Positions 1-8,522 of a DNA stretch of 64,000 nt are shown piece after piece. Positions within the stretch are counted from its first letter, which is position 1. The number at the start of each line of letters is the position of its first letter. This DNA is from Rhizobium sp. 18055 (GTDB taxonomy: Bacteria; Pseudomonadota; Alphaproteobacteria; Rhizobiales; Rhizobiaceae): NCBI RefSeq assembly GCF_902706285.1, contig NZ_CACSKD010000004.1, positions 310,001 through 374,000 on the forward strand, written 5' to 3'. The notes under the pieces are model-generated. The model was not told the DNA's origin. It saw only the letters and a program-made list of their open reading frames with translations, and searched no databases. The translations under genes were made by a program, and so were the position numbers.

Positions 1-1
1 A

Positions 2-325
2 GGCGAGCGCACCAGCTGGGAAAGCCAGTGGCGCCTTGTCGGCTCCAAGGGGATGCTGACCTGGGACGGCGAAGAGGGCTTCAAGGCCGCGGTGTCAGGC
101 AAGGAGGCGGGGCTGTTGCACGGGCTCACGCCTGTCGAGGTGCCAGCCCCTGCCAACGACGAGGAAACCCACGGTCACGCCAGTGTCATCGCCAGCTTCG
201 TGGAGGCGATCAGGACAGGCAAGCGGCCGGAAACGGCAAGTTCGGACAACATCAGAAGCCTTGCCATGGTCTTCGGCGCGATCGAAAGCGCCAAGACCGG
301 CCAGCGCATTGAAATTTCAGCATAA
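2..325 (+). CDS. Gfo/Idh/MocA family oxidoreductase, C-terminal part (cut by window start)
   Basis: Only the last 107 codons lie in the window; the reading frame is open from base 2. The C-terminal segment, with ETHGHASVIASFVEAIRTG followed by a pattern like NIRSLAMVFGAIESAKTG, is typical of the C-terminal alpha/beta domain end of NAD(P)-dependent Gfo/Idh/MocA sugar or inositol dehydrogenases. The Rossmann half and catalytic Lys lie upstream and cannot be checked. The next gene starts 11 bases after the stop and is a sugar phosphate isomerase/epimerase, a common partner in polyol/inositol catabolism, and a sugar ABC transporter follows. Substrate unknown. Confidence 0.8.
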   Translation, partial: GERTSWESQWRLVGSKGMLTWDGEEGFKAAVSGKEAGLLHGLTPVEVPAPANDEETHGHASVIASFVEAIRTGKRPETASSDNIRSLAMVFGAIESAKTGQRIEISA

Positions 326-336
326 GGATTGAGATT

Positions 337-1239
337 GTGAGCAACCCCGCCAAGTCCATTCGCGTCGGAACCATGGTCAGCGCCTCCAAGGGTGGCGCCG
401 ACAAGCGCATCGGCCAGATCGCCGACATGGGTTTCGAAAGCTTCGAGCCCTTCTTCTGGCAGACGACCAACGGTCAGGATCTTGCCGAACTCGGCAAGCG
501 TTCGCTGGAGGCCATTGGCGACCGCGATATCACCATCTCGACGCTCGGCATGTTCGGCAATCCGCTTGAGACCACGGATATCGACCTCGACACGCTGCAG
601 GGCTGGAAGGATTGCATCGACAACGCCCATCATTTCGGCGCCACCTGTGTAGCCGGCTTCACCGGCCGTATCCGCGGCAAGGTGCTGACCGATAGCCTGC
701 CGCGCTACAAGGAGATCTTTAGCGAGCTTGCCAAGCGCGCCGCCGACAAGGGTGTCAGGATCGCTTTCGAGAACTGCGCCATGGATGGCAACTGGGCGAC
801 CGGTGACTGGAACATTGCGCACAACCCCGACGCCTGGGAACTGATCTTCAACGAGACGCCGGACGATAACATCGGCATCGAGTGGGAACCTTGCCACCAG
901 ATGGTCTATCTGATCGATCCGCTGCCGCAGATCCGCAAGTGGGCGTCGAAGATTTTTCATGTGCACGGCAAGGATGCAACAATCCGCTGGGATGTCATCA
1001 AGGAGCATGGCATCTTCGGTAAGGAGAAGTTCGTGTTCATGCGCACGCCCGGTTTCGGCGACAGCAACTGGACGGACATCATCTCCGAACTGCGCCTTGC
1101 CGGCTGGTCCGGTTCCATCGATATCGAAGGCTGGCATGACCCTGTCTATCGCGATGCGCTGGAGATGACCGGACAGGTCTATGCAATGAACCACTTGAAG
1201 CATGCCCGGGGTGGCGATTTCGTCGTCGATCCGGTTTGA
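337..1239 (+). CDS. Sugar phosphate isomerase/epimerase (xylose isomerase-like TIM barrel)
   Basis: 300 residues, GTG start with AAGGA about 8 bases upstream. The protein has the AP-endonuclease-2/xylose isomerase-like TIM barrel pattern: a metal-site Glu in IAFENCAMDG, GIEWEPCHQM, a His in KIFHVHGKDA, and a C-terminal Glu in GSIDIEGWHDP. These acidic and His residues bind the divalent metal in the IolE/IolI/DTE-like families. It is sandwiched between an Idh/MocA dehydrogenase and a carbohydrate ABC transporter, so it probably processes the imported sugar or its keto derivative. Exact reaction (isomerase, epimerase or dehydratase) cannot be assigned from sequence. Confidence 0.85.
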   Translation: MSNPAKSIRVGTMVSASKGGADKRIGQIADMGFESFEPFFWQTTNGQDLAELGKRSLEAIGDRDITISTLGMFGNPLETTDIDLDTLQGWKDCIDNAHHFGATCVAGFTGRIRGKVLTDSLPRYKEIFSELAKRAADKGVRIAFENCAMDGNWATGDWNIAHNPDAWELIFNETPDDNIGIEWEPCHQMVYLIDPLPQIRKWASKIFHVHGKDATIRWDVIKEHGIFGKEKFVFMRTPGFGDSNWTDIISELRLAGWSGSIDIEGWHDPVYRDALEMTGQVYAMNHLKHARGGDFVVDPV

Positions 1240-1306
1240 GACTATCGCGGTCGGCGAGGAGGAATTGCCGGCTACCGATCAGGGATAACCACAAAGGAGG
1301 AGAACT

Positions 1307-2539
1307 ATGGGTATCCGCAAATCTGCAATGGTCGGCGCTCTGGCGCTGGCAGGCGTGTCGCTCTTCGGTCTTGCCGCCAAGGCCGAAGATGTGACCTTGA
1401 CGCTCTGGTCGCTGGATAGAGATATTCAGCCGGCGCCGAACCTGATCAAGGAATTCAACGATCAGAACAATGGGATCAAGATCGAATATCGTCAGATCCA
1501 GTTCGACGACGTCGTCAGTGAATCGATGCGTGCCTTCTCGACCGGCAAGGCGCCCGACATCATCGCCATCGACAATCCCAACCATGCGATGTTTGCGTCC
1601 CGCAAGGCATTCGTCGATCTGACGGATATGATCGCGAAATCGACGGTCATCAAGCCGGAGAACTATTTCCCGGGGCCGCTGAAATCCGCCACATGGGACG
1701 GCAAGATCTACGGCGTGCCGAAGGCGACGAACACCATCGCACTGTACTACAACAAGGACATGTTCAAGGCCGCAGGTCTTGATCCGGAAAAGCCGCCACA
1801 GACCTGGGACGAACTGGTCGCCGACGCCAAGAAGCTGACGGACCCGTCGAAGAACGTCTACGGCCTGACCTTCTCGGCCAAGGCAAACGAGGAAGGCACC
1901 TTCCAGTTCCTTCCCTGGGCGCAGATGGGCGGCGCAACCTACAAGACGATCAATGCCGATGGTGCCGTCAAGGCGCTGACTGTCTGGAAGCAGATCATGG
2001 ACGAGAAGCTCGCTTCTCCCGATACGCTGACCCGCAGCCAGTGGGATTCGACAGCCACGTTCAATGCCGGCAATGCGGCAATGGCGATCTCCGGCCCTTG
2101 GGAAATCGACCGCATGCTGACCGATGCCAAGTTCGACTGGGGTACGGCGCTGCTGCCGATCCCGCAGGAAGGCGCGCCGCGGTCTTCGGCTATGGGTGAC
2201 TATAACTGGGCGATTTTCTCCAGTTCCAAGCATCCGGCAGAAGCGTTCAAGGCACTCGAGTTCTTCGCCTCCAAGGATGACACGATGTATCAGAAGTTCG
2301 GCCAGCTTCCGGCCCGCTCCGATATCGCCATCCCGGCCACGGGCAACAAGCTGAAGGACGATGCGCTGAAGACCTTCGTCGAGCAGCTGAAGTACGCCCA
2401 GCCGCGTGGCCCGTCACCTGAATGGCCGAAGATCTCCAAGGCGATCCAGGATGCCATCCAGGCTGCGCTGACCGGCCAGATGGCGCCAAAGGATGCGCTC
2501 GATCAGGCTGCCGAGAAGATCAAGGCCGTCGAGAACTGA
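1307..2539 (+). CDS. Carbohydrate ABC transporter, periplasmic binding protein
   Basis: 410 residues with a clear Sec signal peptide (basic MGIRKS, hydrophobic core, cleavage near AKA-ED at about residue 26). After that the protein reads as a family 1 extracellular solute-binding protein: [14 protein letters not shown] first strand, [36 protein letters not shown], and [14 protein letters not shown]. These are hallmarks of MalE/UgpB-like proteins for oligosaccharides, polyols or glycerol-phosphate-like ligands. A strong ribosome site (AAAGGAGGAG) precedes the ATG. It is the first transporter gene, separated from the permeases by a 163-base spacer with hairpins, a layout that often gives more binding protein than permease. 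Ligand unknown. Confidence 0.93.
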   Translation: MGIRKSAMVGALALAGVSLFGLAAKAEDVTLTLWSLDRDIQPAPNLIKEFNDQNNGIKIEYRQIQFDDVVSESMRAFSTGKAPDIIAIDNPNHAMFASRKAFVDLTDMIAKSTVIKPENYFPGPLKSATWDGKIYGVPKATNTIALYYNKDMFKAAGLDPEKPPQTWDELVADAKKLTDPSKNVYGLTFSAKANEEGTFQFLPWAQMGGATYKTINADGAVKALTVWKQIMDEKLASPDTLTRSQWDSTATFNAGNAAMAISGPWEIDRMLTDAKFDWGTALLPIPQEGAPRSSAMGDYNWAIFSSSKHPAEAFKALEFFASKDDTMYQKFGQLPARSDIAIPATGNKLKDDALKTFVEQLKYAQPRGPSPEWPKISKAIQDAIQAALTGQMAPKDALDQAAEKIKAVEN

Positions 2540-2606
2540 AGCATCCGGGACAAGCGATGCGCAAAGCCGTCAAGGCGCATGCGTCCGGTTGTCCCCATTC
2601 CGCCCC

Positions 2607-2627
2607 GATGGCCCGTCATCGGCCATC
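2607..2627 (+). other. mRNA hairpin between binding protein and permease genes (1)
   Basis: GATGGCC at 2607-2613 pairs perfectly with GGCCATC at 2621-2627 across a 7-base loop. It lies 67 bases after the binding-protein stop and has no following T run, so it looks like an mRNA-stabilising or processing hairpin and not a full terminator. Confidence 0.5.
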
Positions 2628-2646
2628 TCACCGTTTCCTCCCGGCA

Positions 2647-2680
2647 GGGGCTGTCTTCCGCGCAAGCGCCAGGCAGCCCC
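2647..2680 (+). other. mRNA hairpin between binding protein and permease genes (2)
   Basis: GGGGCTG (2647-2653) pairs with CAGCCCC (2674-2680). The loop itself holds a short GCGC repeat. It lies just ahead of the permease ribosome site. With the hairpin at 2607 it may protect the upstream binding-protein message from 3' exonucleases. Confidence 0.45.
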
Positions 2681-2702
2681 GTTCGGAGCTTCAGGGGTAT
2701 TC

Positions 2703-3605
2703 ATGAAGAGGCTCTTTTCCAGCATTACCGACGGACGTGGTTTCGACATCACCCTCGTCGCCTTTCCGCTCATCTTCCTGTTCGTGCTTGCAGGACTGCC
2801 GCTGGTCTACAACATCGTGATGAGTTTCCAGGAGGTTGACATGTTCAGCCTCGGTACCTTCGTGCGCCCCTTCGTCGGCTTCAAGAATTATATCGACCTT
2901 TTCCAGCAGCCGGAAACGCTGCCGATCATCTATAACACCTTGCTGTTCGTGGTCGGCTCGATTGCCGGTCAGTTCCTGATCGGCTTCGGTCTGGCGCTGT
3001 TCTTCTGGGTGAATTTTCCCGGTGCGTCCTGGCTGCGCGGCCTTTTCCTGGTGTCCTGGGTCATGCCTGGCCTCGTTGTCGGCGCCATCTGGAACTGGGT
3101 GCTCTCGGGCGACTTCGGGGTGCTGAACTTCATCCTGCGCGAAAGCGGATTGATCGAGGGAAACATCTTCTGGCGGTCGGACCCCAATTTCTCTCTCTGG
3201 GCGGTGGTCATTGCCAATATCTGGCTCGGCACGTCCTTCAACATGATCCTGCTGTCGGTCGGCCTTTCCGCCATTCCCGGCGATCTCTACGAGGCTGCCG
3301 AACTCGACGGTGCCAATGCCTGGCAGCGCTTCTGGACGATCACCCTGCCAATGATGCGCTCGACCATCGGCGCCATCGTCTCGCTCGGGTTGATATTCAC
3401 CTTGCAGCAGTTCGACCTGTTTGCGGCGATCACCGACGGCGGTCCGAACAATTCGTCCAATGTCACCCAATACTGGGCCTGGGACCTTTCCTTCCGGCAA
3501 TATGATTTCGGCAAGGGCGCCACGATCTCGGTCATCATGATCGTCTTCGTGATGTTCGCATCGATCGTCTATGTCCGGTCGACAAAACATGAGGTGCGCG
3601 GATGA
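2703..3605 (+). CDS. Carbohydrate ABC transporter permease (MalF/UgpA type)
   Basis: 300 residues. The ATG at 2703 is preceded by AGGGG five bases upstream; longer in-frame readings would run back into the binding-protein gene and are unlikely. About six transmembrane segments, starting with a hydrophobic helix at residues 17-39. The cytoplasmic EAA loop, EAAELDGANAWQRFWTITLP, which docks onto the ATPase, is present near residues 200-220. A typical UgpA/MalF pairing partner, the MalG-type permease, follows with a 4-base overlap (ATGA), so the two are translationally coupled. Confidence 0.92.
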   Translation: MKRLFSSITDGRGFDITLVAFPLIFLFVLAGLPLVYNIVMSFQEVDMFSLGTFVRPFVGFKNYIDLFQQPETLPIIYNTLLFVVGSIAGQFLIGFGLALFFWVNFPGASWLRGLFLVSWVMPGLVVGAIWNWVLSGDFGVLNFILRESGLIEGNIFWRSDPNFSLWAVVIANIWLGTSFNMILLSVGLSAIPGDLYEAAELDGANAWQRFWTITLPMMRSTIGAIVSLGLIFTLQQFDLFAAITDGGPNNSSNVTQYWAWDLSFRQYDFGKGATISVIMIVFVMFASIVYVRSTKHEVRG

Positions 3606-4429
3606 GCGAGACGTCACGCAATCGCCTGATGCTGTTCATCGGGCTCGTCATGGCGGCGATCTACCTGTTCCCGCTCTACTGGATGTATATCACCGCGCTC
3701 AAAACCGGCTCGGAAATGTTTGCCAACCCGCCCAGCTTCTGGCCATCGTCGCCGCAATGGGGAACCTACGCCTATGTCTGGGAAAGCCGGAACATGGGGC
3801 GCTACCTCTGGAACTCGGTGGTCATCGCTTTCGGATCTGTCGCGCTGATCACCTTGCTCGGCGTAGGCTGTGCCTATGTGCTCGCGCGCTATCGCAATGC
3901 CTGGGTGGATATCGGGCTTTTCCTCATTCTTATGCTGCAGGTTCTGCCGGCATCATTGATGATCACGCCGATCTTCGTTGGCTTCTCGCAGTTCGGCCTG
4001 CTCGACTATCCGCGCTTTGCGGTCATTCTGGCCATTGCCGCCAAGAGCATGCCGTTCTTCGTCGTTCTGGTCCGCGCCACGTTCATGGCCGTACCCATGG
4101 AACTCGAAGAGGCGGCTCTGGTGGATGGCAACTCCCGTTTCGGCGCCTTCTTCAACATCGTGCTGCCGCTGGCCCGTAACGGTATCCTCGTCAGCGCCAT
4201 CCTGATCTTCATGCAGGCCTTCGGCGAGTTCGTCTATTCCAAGTCGATCATCCAGGAAGCCGAGCTTCAGCCGGCAAGCGTTGGTCTGAACTCCTTCATG
4301 GGGCCAAACACCAGCGAGTGGAACAACATCATGGCCTATGCCACGATGTATGTGACACCCGTGCTTGCCATCTTCGTTCTCTTGCAGCGCCGCATCGTAT
4401 CCGGCCTCACCTCTGGAGCCCTCAAATGA
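3602..4429 (+). CDS. Carbohydrate ABC transporter permease (MalG/UgpE type)
   Basis: 275 residues with six predicted membrane helices, the first at residues 10-32. The EAA docking loop reads MELEEAALVDGNSRFGAFF and is followed by a conserved LPLARNG. Start overlaps the stop of the first permease (ATGA at 3602-3605), and its own stop overlaps the ATPase start in the same way. Second half of the heterodimeric membrane channel. Confidence 0.92.
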   Translation: MSETSRNRLMLFIGLVMAAIYLFPLYWMYITALKTGSEMFANPPSFWPSSPQWGTYAYVWESRNMGRYLWNSVVIAFGSVALITLLGVGCAYVLARYRNAWVDIGLFLILMLQVLPASLMITPIFVGFSQFGLLDYPRFAVILAIAAKSMPFFVVLVRATFMAVPMELEEAALVDGNSRFGAFFNIVLPLARNGILVSAILIFMQAFGEFVYSKSIIQEAELQPASVGLNSFMGPNTSEWNNIMAYATMYVTPVLAIFVLLQRRIVSGLTSGALK

Positions 4430-5496
4430 CCAATCAGATCGAGCTCAGCGGCGTCAACAAGCATTACGGTGCCTTCCACGCTCTCAAGAACATCAACCTG
4501 TCGATCGCCAAGGGCAGTTTCGTGGCGCTGGTCGGCCCTTCCGGCTGTGGCAAGTCCACGCTGCTGCGGTCGCTTGCCGGCCTGGAAAGCATCTCCGAGG
4601 GCGATCTGAAGATCGCCGGTGAATTGATGAACAACGTGCCGCCGCGCAAGCGCGACGTCGCCATGGTGTTCCAGTCCTACGCGCTCTATCCGCACATGAC
4701 GGTCGAGGAAAACCTGACCTACAGCCTGCGCATCCGCGGCGTTGCCAAGGCCGAGGCCAAGAAGGCGGCAGCGGAAGTGGCGGCAACAACCGGTCTGTCC
4801 GACCTGCTGAAGCGCTATCCGCGCGAACTGTCGGGCGGTCAGCGCCAGCGCGTCGCCATGAGCCGCGCCATCATCCGTCATCCGAAGGCGTTCCTGTTCG
4901 ACGAGCCGTTGTCGAACCTCGATGCGGCGCTTCGTGTCCACATGCGCAAGGAGATTCGTCTGCTGCACGATCGCCTCGGTGCCACCTCCGTCTATGTCAC
5001 CCACGACCAGATCGAGGCGATGACCATGGCCGATCATGTCGTCGTCATGCGCGAGGGAATCATCGAGCAGCAGGGCAAGCCGCTGGAGCTCTACGATACG
5101 CCGGCCAACAAGTTCGTCGCCGGCTTCATCGGCTCGCCGGCGATGAATTTTATCCCGGCTATCGTTGCCGAAGATGGCAAGAGCCTGGCGATCGATCTCG
5201 GGACGGTGAAGCACAAGCTCCTCAGCGAGCGGCAGCTACAGCCGGGCCGCAAGCTGATCGCCGGCATTCGCCCGGAGCATATCGGGGTGACCGGACCGGG
5301 ACAGGGGACATTCGATATTCCGGTTGCGGTTGTTGAATCAACGGGCTCTGCCGCGTTTATAACCGCGGCCACGACACCAGAGCTGACGATCGTCGAAACC
5401 GGCCGCGGCACGGCGCGTGGCGGCGAGACGATCGGCGTGATCATCGATCCAGCGCAACTGCATCTCTTCGACGAAGCCAGCGGCATCCGCATCTGA
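4426..5496 (+). CDS. Carbohydrate ABC transporter ATPase (UgpC/MsmK/MalK type)
   Basis: 356 residues from the ATG at 4426, which overlaps the upstream permease stop by 4 bases; the frame extends further 5' but only inside the permease gene. Walker A GPSGCGKST, Q-loop in VFQSYALYPHMTVEENL, signature LSGGQRQRVAMSRAI, Walker B FLFDEPLSNLD and H-loop VYVTHDQ are all intact. After residue 235 comes the TOBE/regulatory domain of the CUT1 ATPases (IGSPAMNF, then IAGIRPEHI). Last gene of the import operon; a perfect hairpin follows at 5501. Confidence 0.94.
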   Translation: MTNQIELSGVNKHYGAFHALKNINLSIAKGSFVALVGPSGCGKSTLLRSLAGLESISEGDLKIAGELMNNVPPRKRDVAMVFQSYALYPHMTVEENLTYSLRIRGVAKAEAKKAAAEVAATTGLSDLLKRYPRELSGGQRQRVAMSRAIIRHPKAFLFDEPLSNLDAALRVHMRKEIRLLHDRLGATSVYVTHDQIEAMTMADHVVVMREGIIEQQGKPLELYDTPANKFVAGFIGSPAMNFIPAIVAEDGKSLAIDLGTVKHKLLSERQLQPGRKLIAGIRPEHIGVTGPGQGTFDIPVAVVESTGSAAFITAATTPELTIVETGRGTARGGETIGVIIDPAQLHLFDEASGIRI

Positions 5497-5500
5497 AGGG

Positions 5501-5534
5501 ACGGGCAGCGACCGCCCCAGCGGTCGCTGCCCGT
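5501..5534. terminator. Perfect 15-bp hairpin between convergent genes
   Basis: ACGGGCAGCGACCGC (5501-5515) and its exact complement (5520-5534) enclose the 4-base loop CCCA. It fills the 42-base gap between the stop of the ATPase gene (+) and the stop of the aldo/keto reductase gene (-). There is no T run on either side, so termination would be weak or Rho-assisted; it may mainly protect both mRNA ends. Confidence 0.6.
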
Positions 5535-5538
5535 GAGA

Positions 5539-6570
5539 TTACCGCCCGCCTTCGAGTTTGCGGTGGCGCTGGTTGGTGCCGCCGGTTCCGTAGGGATAGT
5601 CGAACGGCTGCGGCGCACTGATATCGGTAAGCCTGCTCATCTCGTCGTCCGAGAGGCTGACCTTGGCAGCACCGAGATTGTCGGCAAGCTGCTCGGGCGT
5701 GCGTGCGCCCAGGATGACAGACGTAACCGCCGGTCGTGCAGCCGTCCACGCTAGCGCCACCTGCGCCATGCTGCAGCCACGTGACTTGGCGATTGCCTCG
5801 ACCGTCTCGATGATCGCCCAGGTGCGCTCCATGGCGTTGCGCTGCTCGTAGGATTCCATCCCGCGCTTCGGGTTCTCCCCGAGGCGGGTGGCGCCGGTCG
5901 GCATCTGATCACGCCGGTATTTGCCCGTCAGCCAACCACCGCCGAGCGGCGACCATGGCAAAAGGCCCATGTCGGCATCCTGGCAGGCAGGTACGATTTC
6001 CAGTTCGATATCACGCACCAACAGGCTGTATTGCGGCTGCAGGGTCACCGGCCTTGTATAGCCTCGGGCCTTGGCAATCTCCGACGCCTTGGCGATGTGC
6101 CAGCCGAGATAGTTTGAGAAGCCATAATAGCCGATTGTGCCGTTGGCGACGGCGTCGTCCAGGAAGCGCAACGTTTCCTCGATCGGCGTCAGGGCGTCCC
6201 ATGCATGCATCTGGTAGAGGTCGATGTGATCGACGCCGAGGCGCTTGAGCGAATCCTCCAGCGCGATATTCAGATGCCGCCGCGAGAGGCCAATGTCATT
6301 CGGCCCGGTGCCCATCGGGAACCGCCCCTTGGTGGCAATCACCGCCTGGCGGGCTTCGGTCGGGTGTGTCTTCAGCCAGCGGCCGATGATGTCTTCCGAG
6401 ACGCCGGCGCTGTAGACGTCGGCGGTGTCGATGAAATTGCCGCCCCAGGCGAAGTAGTCGTCGAGTATCTTGTGCGAGGCCGCTTCATCGGCCTCGGCAC
6501 CGAAAGTCATGGTGCCAAGGCAGAAGGGGGTAACGATTGTTCCGCTTGGTCCGAGCTTGCGATAATCCAT
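5539..6570 (-). CDS. Aldo/keto reductase
   Basis: 343 residues from the ATG at 6570, chosen because GGAGGA lies just upstream. (beta/alpha)8 NADPH-dependent reductase of the AKR11/12-like group. The catalytic tetrad is visible: Asp48 and Tyr53 in NFIDTADVYSAG, Lys81 in IATKGRF, and His122 in LYQMHAWD. The cofactor end reads SVILGARTPEQLADNL. It is convergent with the sugar ABC operon and only 43 bases from the exporter genes upstream on the same strand. Physiological substrate unknown; it could act on the sugar imported by the neighbouring operon, but that is only proximity. Confidence 0.92.
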   Translation of the reverse strand: MDYRKLGPSGTIVTPFCLGTMTFGAEADEAASHKILDDYFAWGGNFIDTADVYSAGVSEDIIGRWLKTHPTEARQAVIATKGRFPMGTGPNDIGLSRRHLNIALEDSLKRLGVDHIDLYQMHAWDALTPIEETLRFLDDAVANGTIGYYGFSNYLGWHIAKASEIAKARGYTRPVTLQPQYSLLVRDIELEIVPACQDADMGLLPWSPLGGGWLTGKYRRDQMPTGATRLGENPKRGMESYEQRNAMERTWAIIETVEAIAKSRGCSMAQVALAWTAARPAVTSVILGARTPEQLADNLGAAKVSLSDDEMSRLTDISAPQPFDYPYGTGGTNQRHRKLEGGR

Positions 6571-6613
6571 TGAACATCCTCCATGTCGATATGGGTTTTC
6601 GGGTCGCCGGCCT

Positions 6614-8512
6614 TCAGGTCGCCGATCCGGCTGCTGTCGTCTCCTCCAGAACGGTTTCCGGAATGTCGTCGAATGATGCGTAGTTGAGGTCGTAGAGCCG
6701 CGCATAAAGCTTGCGGTTCGCCATCAGCTGCTGGTGGCTGCCGCTTTCGACCAGTTCACCGTTCTGCAGCACGATGATCCGGTCGGCTTCCCGGATGGTT
6801 GCCAGCCGGTGGGCGATGACCAGTCCGGTGCGGCCTTCAAGCAGTTTTACCAGCGCTTTCTGGATCAGCATCTCCGTATAGCTGTCGATATTCGCGGTCG
6901 CCTCGTCGAGCACCAGGATCTTCGCGTCGGCCACCAGTGCGCGGGCAAACGAGAGAAGTTGGCGCTGCCCGAGCGACAGGTTGCCGCCGCGCTCGCCGAG
7001 CATGCTGTCATATCCATCCGGCAGCCGCATGATGAAATCATGCGCGCCGACTGCTGTGGCTGCCTCGATCACCTTCTCCCGTGTTGCCTCCCGCTTGTGA
7101 TAACGGATGTTCTCGAACACGGTTCCGGTGAACAGGAACGGCTCCTGCAGCACCATGGCGATCTGGTCGCCAAGCGAATCCTGCGTCAGGGCGCGGACAT
7201 CGTGGCCGCCGACCAGAACCTGCCCCTGTTGAACGTCGTAGAAGCGGTGAATCAGCGACATGCAGCTGGACTTGCCCGAACCGGTCGGGCCGACAAGTGC
7301 GACTGTCTCGCCCGGGTTGACCTTGAAGCTGACATGCTTGAGCACCGGGTGCTTCGGGCTGTAGCCGAACACCACGTCGCGAAACTCGACCGAGCCGTCC
7401 ATCTCCTTCGATAGGGCGATGGCATCAGGCGCGTCCTTGATATCGACAGGCACGTCGAGCACCTCGGTCAGGCGCTGGCCGGACGCCATGGCGCGCTGCA
7501 TGACGGAGTACTGCAGGGTCAGCGACCGGATAGGGTCGAAGAAGCGCTGGATGTAGAACAGGAAGGCCACCAGTACGCCGACGTCGAGCGCCTGGTTCAG
7601 TACGCGGGCGCCGCCGACCACGATGACCAGCGCCATGGCAACGCCGGTGAGCGAATCGACGATCGGCACCATGACCTGCGCATAGCGCGCCGCCGTCAGG
7701 TGGGTCAGCAGGTTGGCCTTGGCCTTGTCGTCATAAAGGGTGAAGTTGACGCCCTGTCGATCCATGCTCTGCACTGCGCGCACGCCATGGATCGCTTCGG
7801 CGAGAGCACCCGCGGCGACCGAGTTCGTCTCATGCGCTGCCATGAACGACTTGCGCGCCAATGGCAGCCAGAAGAGGCGGACGATGAACAGGATGGGCAG
7901 CACCGATAGCGTCAGCAGCCCGAGCTTCGGGTCGAGATAGAGCATCACGCCGACGATGCCGAACAGCAGCGTGATATCGCCGACCGACAACACGGAGGTT
8001 TCCAGAAACTCCTGCATCGAATTGACGTCGCCCTGCAGGCGCGACATCAGGCGGCCAACCTCGGTCTTGTCCATGAACGACAGCGACACACGCTGCAGAT
8101 GGGCGAACATCTGACTGCGGATATCAAAGAGCACATTCTCGGCGACGCCACCGACAAGCGTTTCCTGCGCATAGCTGGCCGCGTAGTTGATCAGGATCAC
8201 CACCAGGAAAAGCACGATCGACCAGGTCAGTGCCGAATAGCTGCCATCGCGCTGCATGCCGTGGTCGATCGCATAACGGATGATCAGCGGAATCATCAGC
8301 TGCATCAGCGTGAAGGTCAGCACGGCGCATACCGACAGGATGACCTCGCGGCGATACGGCCGCACGAAGGCCCATATGCGCTTGACGACATTGCCATCGA
8401 AGGCCTTGCCGAACATCTCCTCCTCGACGCGGTGTGATCCGACGACGGCACGCGGTGGGCGGCGTCCATCCTCGCGAACGTCGGAACGTTCGGTTTCCAG
8501 TTCCTCGGCCAT
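6614..8512 (-). CDS. ABC exporter half-transporter, subunit with variant signature motif
   Basis: 632 residues from the ATG at 8512, which has AGGGAGGA six bases upstream. N-terminal six-helix exporter domain (about residues 50-335), then an ATPase domain with Walker A GPTGSGKSS, Q-loop VLQEPFLFTGTVFENI, Walker B ILVLDEATA with the catalytic Glu, and H-loop VIAHRL. The signature motif is LSLGQ in place of LSGGQ. The partner gene starts upstream and ends 11 bases before this start codon. Such pairs form heterodimeric lipid, drug or peptide exporters with one consensus and one degenerate ATP site. Substrate unknown. Confidence 0.9.
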   Translation of the reverse strand: MAEELETERSDVREDGRRPPRAVVGSHRVEEEMFGKAFDGNVVKRIWAFVRPYRREVILSVCAVLTFTLMQLMIPLIIRYAIDHGMQRDGSYSALTWSIVLFLVVILINYAASYAQETLVGGVAENVLFDIRSQMFAHLQRVSLSFMDKTEVGRLMSRLQGDVNSMQEFLETSVLSVGDITLLFGIVGVMLYLDPKLGLLTLSVLPILFIVRLFWLPLARKSFMAAHETNSVAAGALAEAIHGVRAVQSMDRQGVNFTLYDDKAKANLLTHLTAARYAQVMVPIVDSLTGVAMALVIVVGGARVLNQALDVGVLVAFLFYIQRFFDPIRSLTLQYSVMQRAMASGQRLTEVLDVPVDIKDAPDAIALSKEMDGSVEFRDVVFGYSPKHPVLKHVSFKVNPGETVALVGPTGSGKSSCMSLIHRFYDVQQGQVLVGGHDVRALTQDSLGDQIAMVLQEPFLFTGTVFENIRYHKREATREKVIEAATAVGAHDFIMRLPDGYDSMLGERGGNLSLGQRQLLSFARALVADAKILVLDEATANIDSYTEMLIQKALVKLLEGRTGLVIAHRLATIREADRIIVLQNGELVESGSHQQLMANRKLYARLYDLNYASFDDIPETVLEETTAAGSAT

Positions 8513-8522
8513 GCTGTCCTCC

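Noticed and set aside
175..1203. Long open frame antisense to the sugar isomerase gene
   Set aside because: Shadow of the real gene in a GC-rich genome; the plus-strand frame has a TIM-barrel pattern and a ribosome site.
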